Below, piece after piece: positions 6,884 through 12,328 of a stretch of 31,415 nt of DNA (the first letter of the stretch is position 1; every line of letters begins with the position of its first letter). The notes below the pieces were generated by a model. The model was not told the DNA's origin and did no database searches. It worked only from the letters and a program-made list of their open reading frames with translations. The position numbers and the translations under genes were made by a program. The DNA is from a virus, in the IMG/VR virus record IMGVR_UViG_3300032291_001746, positions 1-31,415 of that record, one strand, 5' to 3'.

Positions 6884-7019
6884 CTGCCGTGTCCTTTCGT
6901 TTCAGTTCCTGTGAAAATCCCGGCTGTGCGTCGTGCTCACCGGGTGGTCGTTGCGTCCCTGCTGCTGGCGACTCCGTCGCCCTCCTTTCCGCTCGCTGCG
7001 TCCTGCTGGCGAGCGTTTC
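6884..7019 (-). other. Non-coding gap upstream of the RecT-like gene
   Basis: No convincing reading frame. Two imperfect copies of a TGCGTCC(C)TGCTG(CTG)GCGA-type sequence lie at about 6951-6975 and 6999-7015 on the plus strand. The second, read on the minus strand, forms a six-base stem (GCTCGC/GCGAGC) around a 12-base loop. No U-tract follows. Confidence 0.3.
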
Positions 7020-7259
7020 CTAAAACCTAATGTCCTTGACCGGCACCCTCACCCAAGCGTGATCCACGTTGACCACGACGCTGGCGTCGTCCTCCGAGAA
7101 CCACTCGATGTGGCCCGACCACTGCTTGCCAGCGGTGACACCGCTGACGAAGTCGCCAACTGCGAGGCTTGGCGTGCTGGTCGCTCCAGTGCCGTAAATC
7201 TCCTGCATTCCGGCGACGGCTCCTGCGTACTCGTTGCTGTGGGCGTCATTCGTGGTCAT
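7020..7259 (-). CDS. Small hypothetical protein with an SH3-like/beta-strand C-terminus (79 aa)
   Basis: ATG at 7259 chosen: GAAGGAG lies nine bases upstream, and a sigma70-like promoter sits at 7288-7315. The C-terminal half, SLAVGDFVSGVTAGKQWSGHIEWFSEDDASVVVNVDHAWVRVPVKDIRF, reads as a small beta barrel (GDFVxG ... WSGxIxW ... VVVN ... VPVxDIR), like small phage proteins that bind nucleic acid or a polymerase. The fold is inferred only from the strand pattern. Confidence 0.6.
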   Translation of the reverse strand: MTTNDAHSNEYAGAVAGMQEIYGTGATSTPSLAVGDFVSGVTAGKQWSGHIEWFSEDDASVVVNVDHAWVRVPVKDIRF

Positions 7260-7287
7260 GTGGGTCATCTCCTTCGTGTGTGGGCGC

Positions 7288-7315
7288 AGTGTACAAAAGA
7301 CCAGTTGTAGGTCAA
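7288..7315 (-). promoter_or_regulatory. Sigma70-like promoter for the gene at 7259
   Basis: On the minus strand TTGACC (7310-7315), 16-base spacer, TACACT (7288-7293), then an untranslated leader with a ribosome site and the ATG at 7259. Both hexamers are close to consensus. Confidence 0.55.
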
Positions 7316-7383
7316 CGATTGGGAAGTGCTTCAAAACAAGGCGTGGAGCGGTTTGTGTTTGTTGGATTTCTGCACACCATTGG

Positions 7384-7403
7384 CACTAGCGTCGGCGTTA
7401 CAA
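7384..7403 (-). promoter_or_regulatory. Operator-like repeat, site B
   Basis: Minus strand TTGTAACGCCGACGCTAGTG. It shares the core TAACGCCGACGCTA with the palindromic site at 9086-9105 and lies 28 bases from site C. Probably bound by a phage regulator. Confidence 0.5.
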
Positions 7404-7410
7404 GTGCGGC

Positions 7411-7439
7411 AAGGTAGCGACGGCGTTAGAAGTCGTCAA
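7411..7439 (-). promoter_or_regulatory. Promoter with embedded operator-like repeat, site C
   Basis: Minus strand TTGACG (7434-7439), 17-base spacer, TACCTT (7411-7416). The spacer and -10 region hold the repeat TTCTAACGCCGTCGCTACCT (7412-7431), a relative of the 9086-9105 site. The -35 overlaps the stop codon region of the small gene ending at 7436, so early transcription leftwards could be renewed and repressed here. Confidence 0.5.
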
Positions 7440-7579
7440 GTCAGAAAACGGGCGACCGTGGAAACGAGAAAATCGATGCTGTGGGCTACGGCTTGGGCGA
7501 TCTCGGAGTCAGTGCCAAGCTCCTGGCCGAAGCGGACCAGCACGAGCGACTGAATCAGTGAGTTGATGCGGCGTTTCAT
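7436..7579 (-). CDS. Very small protein (47 aa) coupled to the methyltransferase gene
   Basis: The ATG at 7579 overlaps the methyltransferase stop as ATGA, and the frame runs 47 codons (start MKRRINSLIQSLVLVRFGQEL, end VARFLT) to TGA at 7436-7438. The composition is protein-like: a basic start, then alternating hydrophobic residues of an amphipathic helix. No strong separate ribosome site is seen, so translation would depend on coupling. Function unknown. Confidence 0.5.
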   Translation of the reverse strand: MKRRINSLIQSLVLVRFGQELGTDSEIAQAVAHSIDFLVSTVARFLT

Positions 7580-8421
7580 GACGTCATTCCTTCGGCTTGC
7601 AGGATGGCCCGTCCGATGAGTTCAACGACCTGCGGAACTACTGCGTTTCCGAGGCACCTAAGTCTGTCCACCCTGCTGGGTATCCCATGAGCCACTCGAC
7701 CCACATCGGGCTCAATCGACCACCACCCTGCGGTGGCTTCGGGTACGTCTTGTTTTTCGTCTCGCCTCGCTCCACTGCGTGGTCGAGGCAGTCCCGAGCC
7801 GGTGTGTTCCAGCACGGCCCCTTGTAGTCCCTCGCCGTAGGTGTCGGCCAAAGCCGCACTGCTGTCTCTAGGCTCATTCCGGTTTTCGATCTGTGCAGCT
7901 TGGCAAAATCCGGCCCAGCCGCAGACGCTTTTGGCGTGGGCCACAAGCCAGACTCGCTGCCGGAGGTGCGGAGCGCCAACGTCGGCAGCGGCGATAACGT
8001 GCCACTCGCATACATACCCGACCGAGGCAAGCGCCCGCAGGAGTCCTCTGAACGTGCGGCCTCCATCATGGCTGAGAATGCCGACGGGATTTTCCGCCAC
8101 AAAGAACCTTGGCTGGAGATCCGCAACAACTCGGAGGGCTTCGCCCCACATCCATCGCTCATCGCTCGCACCTTTTTTCCTTCCGGCAATGCTTACGGGC
8201 TGACATGGAACGCCAGCGCATATCAGATCAACGCGCCAATCGGATCGCTGACCAAGTGGAAACGTGCGAATGTCGCCCCATCGCGTGACGTGGGGCCAGT
8301 GCTTGGCGAGCACGCGAGTCGCATAATCGTCAATCTCGACTTGCCACCGGCACTCCATGCCAGCACGCTCAAGCCCGAGGTCGAAGCCGCCAATCCCAGA
8401 GAACAGAGAGCCGAATGTCAT
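7576..8421 (-). CDS. C5-cytosine DNA methyltransferase
   Basis: Motifs in order (numbered from an in-frame ATG at 8430): I FGSLFSGIGGFDLGLERAG (residues 6-24), IV GVPCQPVSIAGRKKG with catalytic Cys76, VI AENPVG with Glu113, VIII RQRVWLVA (157-164), and X RLRCLGNAVVPQV (257-268). It transfers a methyl group from S-adenosylmethionine to cytosine C5. At about 280 residues it is small for the family: the target-recognition region between motifs VIII and X is only ~90 residues. I prefer the ATG at 8421 (AAGG nine bases upstream). No restriction endonuclease partner is visible, so protection against host restriction is the likely role. A second conserved reading frame overlaps residues ~90-264. Confidence 0.92.
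   Translation of the reverse strand: MTFGSLFSGIGGFDLGLERAGMECRWQVEIDDYATRVLAKHWPHVTRWGDIRTFPLGQRSDWRVDLICAGVPCQPVSIAGRKKGASDERWMWGEALRVVADLQPRFFVAENPVGILSHDGGRTFRGLLRALASVGYVCEWHVIAAADVGAPHLRQRVWLVAHAKSVCGWAGFCQAAQIENRNEPRDSSAALADTYGEGLQGAVLEHTGSGLPRPRSGARRDEKQDVPEATAGWWSIEPDVGRVAHGIPSRVDRLRCLGNAVVPQVVELIGRAILQAEGMTS
7638..8162 (-). CDS. Overprinted ORF inside the methyltransferase gene (WPTP/VEWLMG family)
   Basis: A different frame of the same strand is open and reads RLPRSGMYASGTLSPLPTLA, then LRTSGSESGLWPTP, a second VRLWPTPTARDYKG, and GGRLSPMWVEWLMGYPAGWTDL near the C-terminus. I recognise this pattern from stand-alone phage proteins often annotated near methylases. The motifs are alternative readings of methyltransferase motifs: SGSESGLWPTP lies over RQRVWLVAHA and VEWLMGYPAGWTDL over VGRVAHGIPSRVDRL. 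An ATG at 8162 has AAGGTG six bases upstream; a TTG at 8189 opens the same frame. It may be a true overprinted gene or a frame that stays open because the methylase codons are constrained. Confidence 0.45.
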   Translation of the reverse strand: MSDGCGAKPSELLRISSQGSLWRKIPSAFSAMMEAARSEDSCGRLPRSGMYASGTLSPLPTLALRTSGSESGLWPTPKASAAGPDFAKLHRSKTGMSLETAVRLWPTPTARDYKGPCWNTPARDCLDHAVERGETKNKTYPKPPQGGGRLSPMWVEWLMGYPAGWTDLGASETQ

Positions 8422-8451
8422 CTTCTGCATCCTTGCAGTGTGGAGAGTTCG

Positions 8452-8667
8452 TCAAGCGATCCTGCCGTCGTCCTCGCACGTCACGCCAGCCTTGCGGGCA
8501 AGGTCAATGGCATCGTCGTCCGTGACCATGTACCGGCGGCGAGCAGCCGCAAGTTGGGCGACCGGATCGCTGACGATGTACGAGACGCCAGCGTCCTGCT
8601 GGATGGTCCAGAACTGTTTGACGCCTACCGTGGCTGCGAGTCGCTGTGCGTTGTCAAGGGCTGTCAT
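8452..8667 (-). CDS. Small hypothetical protein (71 aa)
   Basis: Start ATG at 8667 with AGGA about eight bases upstream. The sequence is soluble and mixed: ALDNAQRLAATVGVKQFWTIQQDAGVSYIVSDPVAQLAA...YMVTDDDAIDLARKAG. It lies 21-30 bases ahead of the methyltransferase start, likely in the same transcript. No family recognised. Confidence 0.6.
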   Translation of the reverse strand: MTALDNAQRLAATVGVKQFWTIQQDAGVSYIVSDPVAQLAAARRRYMVTDDDAIDLARKAGVTCEDDGRIA

Positions 8668-8697
8668 TGTCTTGTTCCTGCGGTTCGTGGTCGTGTT

Positions 8698-8723
8698 GCC
8701 CGCTGGCCCAGTTGCCAGCGGGC
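8698..8723 (-). terminator. Ten-base perfect hairpin between two early genes
   Basis: GCCCGCTGGC (8698-8707) and GCCAGCGGGC (8714-8723) are perfect inverse complements around a six-base loop, 10 bases downstream of the stop of the gene ending at 8734. No U-tract follows on the minus strand, so this is a stable intergenic hairpin that could attenuate, terminate weakly or protect RNA. Confidence 0.4.
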
Positions 8724-8733
8724 GTGGTGTTGT

Positions 8734-9033
8734 TTAGAGAGCGGCGATGAACGCCGCGCTCACTCCGCTGATGTTCATCGTGAAGCAGCCGTGCAGCATG
8801 GCCGAGTAGCCGCCAACGCCAGAGCCGTCCGTGCCCCAGATGCTGCCGCCGCGAGCCTTGACAAGCGAAAGGATGCCGTAGTATTCGCCGTCCAGCTTGA
8901 CGAACTCCTCGCGGCTGCCAGCCGTGAAGTGCTTGGTGATCGTGATCACGTTTTCGCGACTGCTGATCTTCCAGCCAGCGTTACGGGCGGCAGCGGCAAA
9001 GTTGGCGGCAGCGGTCTTGGTCGAGGTCTTCAT
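8734..9033 (-). CDS. Small hypothetical protein (99 aa)
   Basis: I chose the ATG at 9033 because GGAG lies eight bases upstream. A longer frame starts at 9078, where transcription from the promoter at 9085-9112 would begin. The protein has an N-terminal alanine-rich helix (AANFAAAARNAGWKIS), then strands (NVITITKHFTAGSREEFVKLDGEYYGIL) and a glycine-rich, weakly hydrophobic end. It is the first gene after the strongest promoter/operator in the window. No family recognised. Confidence 0.6.
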   Translation of the reverse strand: MKTSTKTAAANFAAAARNAGWKISSRENVITITKHFTAGSREEFVKLDGEYYGILSLVKARGGSIWGTDGSGVGGYSAMLHGCFTMNISGVSAAFIAAL

Positions 9034-9084
9034 CGTTTCGTCTCCGGTTCGGCGTCCGCGAGTCTCATTCGCTCGCATGGGTGT

Positions 9085-9112
9085 ATTCTAGCGTCGGCGT
9101 TAGAAGTGTCAA
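9085..9112 (-). promoter_or_regulatory. Strong promoter with embedded palindromic operator, site A
   Basis: Minus strand TTGACA (9107-9112), 16-base spacer, TAGAAT (9085-9090). The 20-base sequence between and over them (9086-9105, TTCTAACGCCGACGCTAGAA) has perfect TTCTA/TAGAA arms and a nearly symmetrical core, so a repressor bound there would block RNA polymerase. An AT-rich palindrome just upstream (9119-9136) could act as an UP element. Confidence 0.65.
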
Positions 9113-9118
9113 CGGGTG

Positions 9119-9160
9119 AGAAAAAATATTTTTTCTGGTGCGTTTTAGGCCGGAAAACGC
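9119..9160 (-). terminator. Hairpin pair after the HTH gene; AT-rich palindrome
   Basis: Immediately after the stop of the gene at 9161, GCGTTTT (9140-9146) and AAAACGC (9154-9160) form a seven-base stem. Next, 9119-9136 is a perfect 18-base palindrome (AGAAAAAATATTTTTTCT) that ends in six T on the minus strand. Together they look like an intrinsic terminator for the HTH gene. The AT tract also sits just upstream of the -35 of the next promoter. Confidence 0.5.
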
Positions 9161-9406
9161 CTAATTCGCCTTAAATCCGCCCTTTGGGCGTCCGGTTTTC
9201 CCGGTCTTGGGCCGGTCGGCGGCGACCTTTTTGACCTCGGCTTCGTCAAAAACGAGGGCGGTTGGAGCGGCCCAGTAGCGAGTCAGGCCGCCCTTCTTGG
9301 CTCCAAGGATTCCAAGCTGGCGAACCCTGCCCATCGAGACGCCGAGAATCTTGGCAGCGTCTGCTGTGGATATGAGCGTCTTTCCGGTTGGTAGTGCCAT
9401 GACCAT
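9161..9406 (-). CDS. Small HTH protein (excisionase/AlpA/MerR-like), candidate regulator
   Basis: 81 residues. LISTADAAKILGVSMGRVRQLGILGAKKGGLTRYWAAPTALVFDEAEVKKVA has the order helix-turn-helix, then wing, then helix seen in MerR/excisionase-type domains; the C-terminus (DRPKTGKTGRPKGGFK) is very basic. The promoter at 9413-9440 would start transcription at about the first ATG (9406), giving a leaderless message; a second ATG lies at 9400. Its position next to the divergent integrase fits excisionase or repressor functions. Confidence 0.65.
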   Translation of the reverse strand: MVMALPTGKTLISTADAAKILGVSMGRVRQLGILGAKKGGLTRYWAAPTALVFDEAEVKKVAADRPKTGKTGRPKGGFKAN

Positions 9407-9412
9407 GCCCAG

Positions 9413-9440
9413 ATATTAACGCCGGAAGCAGAACTGTCAA
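9413..9440 (-). promoter_or_regulatory. Promoter of the HTH gene with operator-like site D
   Basis: Minus strand TTGACA (9435-9440), 16-base spacer, TAATAT (9413-9418). The sequence 9414-9433 on the plus strand (TATTAACGCCGGAAGCAGAA) matches the 9086-9105 site at 13 of 20 positions by hand alignment and shares TAACGCCG and AGAA. Binding would overlap the -10 and spacer, so autoregulation is likely. Confidence 0.55.
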
Positions 9441-9584
9441 TTCGCTGCTGAAAAATAGCCCTGTTTGCATTCGATACCGCCCCGGCTCTACCCTAGGTAC
9501 TGAACAGAACCTAAGTGGAGGATAGGTCGTTGTACAGGTGTATACTACCTCCAAACCCTACGAGAGATTTAGAGAGAGAAAACC
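9441..9584 (+). promoter_or_regulatory. Divergent control region before the integrase
   Basis: This holds a possible -10 (TATACT, 9541-9546) without a clear -35, a small palindrome TACA-GG-TGTA (9532-9541), and CCTAGGT, CCTAAGT and the inverted GGATAGG sequences within 9492-9527. These could be integrase arm or regulator sites. No attachment core can be identified from one copy. A purine-rich AGAGAGAGAAAA precedes the ATG. Confidence 0.35.
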
Positions 9585-10484
9585 ATGCTACTACGAGACA
9601 TCTACGAAAACGAATACGCCGTGATTGCAGCCCATACCGACGAGTGCCGAAGGCAGTATCGGCTGACTTTTGCCCGCTGGGCTGACCAGTTGGGGACCGA
9701 GCCGACGACTGCCCACCTCGACAGCCTGACGGTGCAGCTGTACGTGGCTCATCGGAAGAAAAGCGTCAAGGCGGCAACAGCCCGTAAAGACCGCAATCAG
9801 ATATCTGCCATCTGGTCCTACTGTGCCAAGCGTCGGTACGTGGAGCAGTTCCCGACGATCCCGCAGGTGAAGGCACCAGGCCGCATACCACGCGGCTACA
9901 CGGTCGATGACGTGTCTGCCCTGCTCCGAGAGGCTATGAGGCGGAAGCCGCCCTACAAGCCCACGCCGGTGCCTCCTCATGTGTTCATGCCGTCGCTCAT
10001 CCGAAGTTGCTGGGAGACCGCCGAGAGAATCGGCAGCCACATGGCTTTGCGTTGGCGAGACGTGGACACGCTTCAGCGGATGGTGGTGTTCCAAGCCGAG
10101 AATCGCAAAGGGCAGACCCGCGACATCATGCGGCCCATCTCCGAGGAGCAATGCCTCTGGCTCAACAAGATGCGGCGCGGCGATGACGAACTTGTCTGGC
10201 CTTGGGCTGGGCACAAGAGCACGCTGTGGCATCACTTTGGCAACGTCTGCCGGTGTGCCGGTGTGGTCAATCGTGGCTTTCACGGGCTGCGTAAGTCAGC
10301 CGCCAGCTACATGGCGCTTGCTGGCGGTGACGCTGCGGCAACTCAATTGCTTGATCATTCCAATCCGGCCATCACAAAATCCCACTACATCGATGTGACC
10401 ATTGCCAAGCCGAAGCACACGGCAATCGACCTGCTGCCCAAGCTCGACCTAGACGCCAGAAAGGACGAGCCGCCAGCGGCGTGA
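9585..10484 (+). CDS. int: Tyrosine recombinase (phage integrase)
   Basis: 299 residues. The N-terminal SAM-like/core-binding domain (about 1-95, with FARWADQLG and RKDRNQISAIWSYCAKR) is followed by the catalytic domain. All active-site residues are visible: Arg148 in ERIGSHMALRW, Lys175 in ENRKGQ, His233 and Arg236 in FHGLRKSAASY, His258 in LLDH, and nucleophile Tyr268 in SHYID. It carries out site-specific integration and excision, showing that the phage is temperate. It is one of only two plus-strand genes. An in-frame TAG lies upstream of the ATG, so no longer start exists. Confidence 0.93.
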   Translation: MLLRDIYENEYAVIAAHTDECRRQYRLTFARWADQLGTEPTTAHLDSLTVQLYVAHRKKSVKAATARKDRNQISAIWSYCAKRRYVEQFPTIPQVKAPGRIPRGYTVDDVSALLREAMRRKPPYKPTPVPPHVFMPSLIRSCWETAERIGSHMALRWRDVDTLQRMVVFQAENRKGQTRDIMRPISEEQCLWLNKMRRGDDELVWPWAGHKSTLWHHFGNVCRCAGVVNRGFHGLRKSAASYMALAGGDAAATQLLDHSNPAITKSHYIDVTIAKPKHTAIDLLPKLDLDARKDEPPAA

Positions 10485-10519
10485 CCGTTGGATACACTCA
10501 CACACGAAAGGAACTGGAC

Positions 10520-10717
10520 ATGGCAAAAAAGAAACTGACGAAAAAGAAGCCTGCGGCATCATCCGCTGACGTTAAAGCACTGCGGCAGGCTGCTCTGTTT
10601 TTGAGCAACTACGCCGAGGAGCGCGAAGGAAGCAAGTACCACTGTGACCCAGATTGGATAGCAGGATGGCGACGCACGGCGAAAAGGCTGCTGGCAATCG
10701 CTCGTCGTCTTTCGTGA
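10520..10717 (+). CDS. Small lysine-rich hypothetical protein (65 aa)
   Basis: An AAAGGA site lies seven bases before the ATG at 10520. A GTG at 10481 overlapping the integrase stop is in frame but lacks a site. The first 12 residues are very basic (AKKKLTKKKP), followed by a helical region (VKALRQAALFLSNYAEE) and DPDWIAGWRRTAKRLLAIARRL. Probably DNA-associated and co-expressed with the integrase. No family recognised. Confidence 0.6.
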   Translation: MAKKKLTKKKPAASSADVKALRQAALFLSNYAEEREGSKYHCDPDWIAGWRRTAKRLLAIARRLS

Positions 10718-10737
10718 CGGCGTAACGCCTAGCCGTC
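10716..10737. terminator. Hairpin between convergent operons
   Basis: GACGGC (10716-10721) pairs with GCCGTC (10732-10737). Inside it the alternative GGCGTAACGCC can form a shorter stem. It lies exactly between the plus-strand stop at 10717 and the minus-strand stop at 10729, where a bidirectional terminator is expected. The flanks are only modestly T- or A-rich. Confidence 0.45.
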
Positions 10738-11121
10738 AAACAAGTGCTGTTTGGCAAGTTGCCGTCGAGCCATAGCCTCCACTCGTGCGTGGCTCCCTGG
10801 CTCTGACGGCAGCTTGTCCGGCGGCGTCATGAAAGCCTCGATGTCCTCGGCTAGTGCTGCCGCCCGGTATTCCACCTCACGCACAGTGTCGAGCACGAGC
10901 GTGTGGTCACCCGCCTTGGCACGGTCTCGCAGTTCGCCTTGCCCACCCTTGCTCGGATCGTAGAGCAACTCAATGCACCAAGTGACACGAGCGCCAATCC
11001 TCGCCAGCTTCGTCAAGAACTTCCGCATTGGTGGCGTAAGCCTCTCGGGCATGCGTCTCCGCTTGCCCTTCGCTGGCGGCAAATCTTCGTCGGTCATGAA
11101 TGAACGCTGAACCTCGCCCAT
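10729..11121 (-). CDS. Hypothetical protein, last gene of the late operon (130 aa)
   Basis: A soluble helical protein, basic N-terminally (KGKRRRMPERLTPPMRKFLTKLARIG) with charged helices later (LVLDTVREVEYRAAALAEDIEAFM). An alternative ATG at 11097 is possible; neither start has a well-spaced ribosome site. I considered a terminase small subunit, but the position far from the capsid genes and the absence of a visible large subunit do not support it. Confidence 0.5.
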   Translation of the reverse strand: MGEVQRSFMTDEDLPPAKGKRRRMPERLTPPMRKFLTKLARIGARVTWCIELLYDPSKGGQGELRDRAKAGDHTLVLDTVREVEYRAAALAEDIEAFMTPPDKLPSEPGSHARVEAMARRQLAKQHLFDG

Positions 11122-11142
11122 GCGGTGAGTGTTGCACAGACG

Positions 11143-11520
11143 TCAAGTTCGCCGGGCTTCTCGGCACGCCTGACGCATCCACGTCCGGTTCGCCATGCTC
11201 TCAAACCAGAGGCGAGCAAACACCTCGACAGCCTCGCGCCCCACGTCAGCGTAGAGCGTCCGCAGTTCCGGCGACGCTCCCCACATAGCCTCGACGTCCT
11301 CGCCAACTTTGGCGATCAGCACCTTGGCGTCCATGACCGCCAGCATCTGCGACTCGGGCTGCGTCCGCGCGAGTCGTGTCCAATGCTCCGCATTCCAGCA
11401 GCGGCAGATAGCGTCAACGAACTCATCGAACGCACGCCCAGCCTGGACGGCTCGCGGGCCAATCTCTGCTCTGAGCCGGCCACGCAAGTGCGCCAGCATC
11501 CCAGCCGGCGCGGTGCTCAC
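11143..11520 (-). CDS. Hypothetical protein (125 aa)
   Basis: I place the start at the GTG at 11520, two bases after the previous stop with GGGAGGTGAC just upstream; an ATG at 11613 would overlap the preceding gene by 91 bases. The protein is helical: LRGRLRAEIGPRAVQAGRAFDEFVDAICRCWNAEHW, then AVMDAKVLIAKVGEDVEAMWG and ARLWFESMANRTWMRQACREA. No family recognised. Confidence 0.5.
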   Translation of the reverse strand: MSTAPAGMLAHLRGRLRAEIGPRAVQAGRAFDEFVDAICRCWNAEHWTRLARTQPESQMLAVMDAKVLIAKVGEDVEAMWGASPELRTLYADVGREAVEVFARLWFESMANRTWMRQACREARRT

Positions 11521-11522
11521 CG

Positions 11523-11831
11523 TCACCTCCCGCCCGCAGGCCGAGCAGGTGCAGCAGGCGTGAGCACCGCGCCGGTCGGGCTTTTGCACTTGCACGACGC
11601 CGGGCATGGGCAAGGCGTCCGGTGCCCGTCGCCGTGGACGATGAAACCCTTGCCGCCGCAGTCGGTGCAGCAGCCGGGCTTGGGAGGCTCTGGCGTCGGC
11701 TGTGGAGCCTTTTCCTGTGCCGTGGTGGCATATGCCGCCGAAACTGCCGCAGACGCTCTAGGAGCCTCGCGGTCAATTTGTGCAGGGTCAGCAGACAGAG
11801 CCGCCAGCACCGAAAGGATGTACTGCCACAT
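11523..11831 (-). CDS. Small protein with N-terminal hydrophobic segment and zinc-knuckle cysteines
   Basis: 102 residues. WQYILSVLAALSA is a short hydrophobic N-terminus (weak signal or anchor). A proline-rich linker (QEKAPQPTPEPPKPG) leads to CCTDCGGKGFIVHGDGHRTPCPCPASCKCK, which resembles a DnaJ-type CxxCxGxG zinc site followed by a second cysteine group. The start has GGTGACGC directly upstream. It lies in the membrane/lysis cluster, so an envelope role is possible. Function unknown. Confidence 0.55.
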   Translation of the reverse strand: MWQYILSVLAALSADPAQIDREAPRASAAVSAAYATTAQEKAPQPTPEPPKPGCCTDCGGKGFIVHGDGHRTPCPCPASCKCKSPTGAVLTPAAPARPAGGR

Positions 11832-11834
11832 GCG

Positions 11835-12095
11835 TCACCATCCCTGTCCGTGATTGAGGACTCGGTGCCCGTGCTCGTCAACGCGAGCGTGTACCACGTA
11901 CGCCTGCTCTGCTGGTGGCGGCTCGGCGAACGCCATGACCCAAAGCCCCAGCCGTGCGAGCCGCTGGACGAATCGCAGCACCGGGCGGCTCGGCTCGGGC
12001 TTGACCGGGCTGTAGTCGCTGGTGGCTGCCCACCAAGTCAACGCCACGGCAACCATGCCGACGACGACGGCTGTCTGTAGTTCTCGTTTGCTCAT
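11835..12095 (-). CDS. Single-span membrane protein (86 aa)
   Basis: A transmembrane segment at about residues 8-24 (TAVVVGMVAVALTWWAA) follows a basic start, then a soluble tail with EPSRPVLRFVQRLARLGLWVMAFAEPPPAEQ. It could be a spanin-like or lysis accessory protein; no lipobox is seen. ATGA overlap with the upstream GlsB-like gene. Confidence 0.55.
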   Translation of the reverse strand: MSKRELQTAVVVGMVAVALTWWAATSDYSPVKPEPSRPVLRFVQRLARLGLWVMAFAEPPPAEQAYVVHARVDEHGHRVLNHGQGW

Positions 12096-12319
12096 CGATC
12101 GTCACTCCACAGCGAGTAAGCGAACATCACAGCGACAGCGCCGATGACGCTGCCGATCAGCCCGGCTGGTGCATCACCAAACGGCAGACCGCCAGCGAGC
12201 GAACCGACGATTCCGATTCCGATAGTTGGCATCCAGCCCTCCGGGCATTTGCCGGGATAAAGCCATTTCGCGATGCCGCCGACAACGGCACCAAAGACGA
12301 GCCACAGAAGAATGCCCAT
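12092..12319 (-). CDS. GlsB/YeaQ/YmgE-like small membrane protein, candidate holin
   Basis: 75 residues with three hydrophobic segments: MGILLWLVFGAVVGGIAKWLYPGK, MPTIGIGIVGSLAGGL and LIGSVIGAVAVMFAYSLW. The start GxxxWLxxGxxxGxxAKxxxPGK is the signature of the transglycosylase-associated GlsB/YeaQ family. Its small size, multiple spans and position beside a peptidase make a holin-like role possible, but the family itself is not established as holins. AGGAG lies six bases upstream of the ATG. Confidence 0.75.
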   Translation of the reverse strand: MGILLWLVFGAVVGGIAKWLYPGKCPEGWMPTIGIGIVGSLAGGLPFGDAPAGLIGSVIGAVAVMFAYSLWSDDR

Positions 12320-12328
12320 GCGTTGCTC

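Noticed and set aside
7290-7440. Leader peptide of 22 codons starting at 7380
   Set aside because: No ribosome site and no attenuator-like structure. The frame could occur by chance.
7900-9174. Long plus-strand open frame opposite the methyltransferase and small early genes
   Set aside because: It lies antisense to well-supported genes, spans promoters and intergenic hairpins, and its product has no recognisable motif. It is open because of codon bias in the minus-strand genes.
9441-9584. attP core site near the integrase
   Set aside because: Short repeats such as CCTAGGT and CCTAAGT are present, but without the host junctions or a second copy no attachment core can be defined.
10729-11121. 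Terminase small subunit
   Set aside because: The protein is helical and basic but far from capsid genes and no large terminase is in the window. The late operon order puts terminase beyond the right edge.
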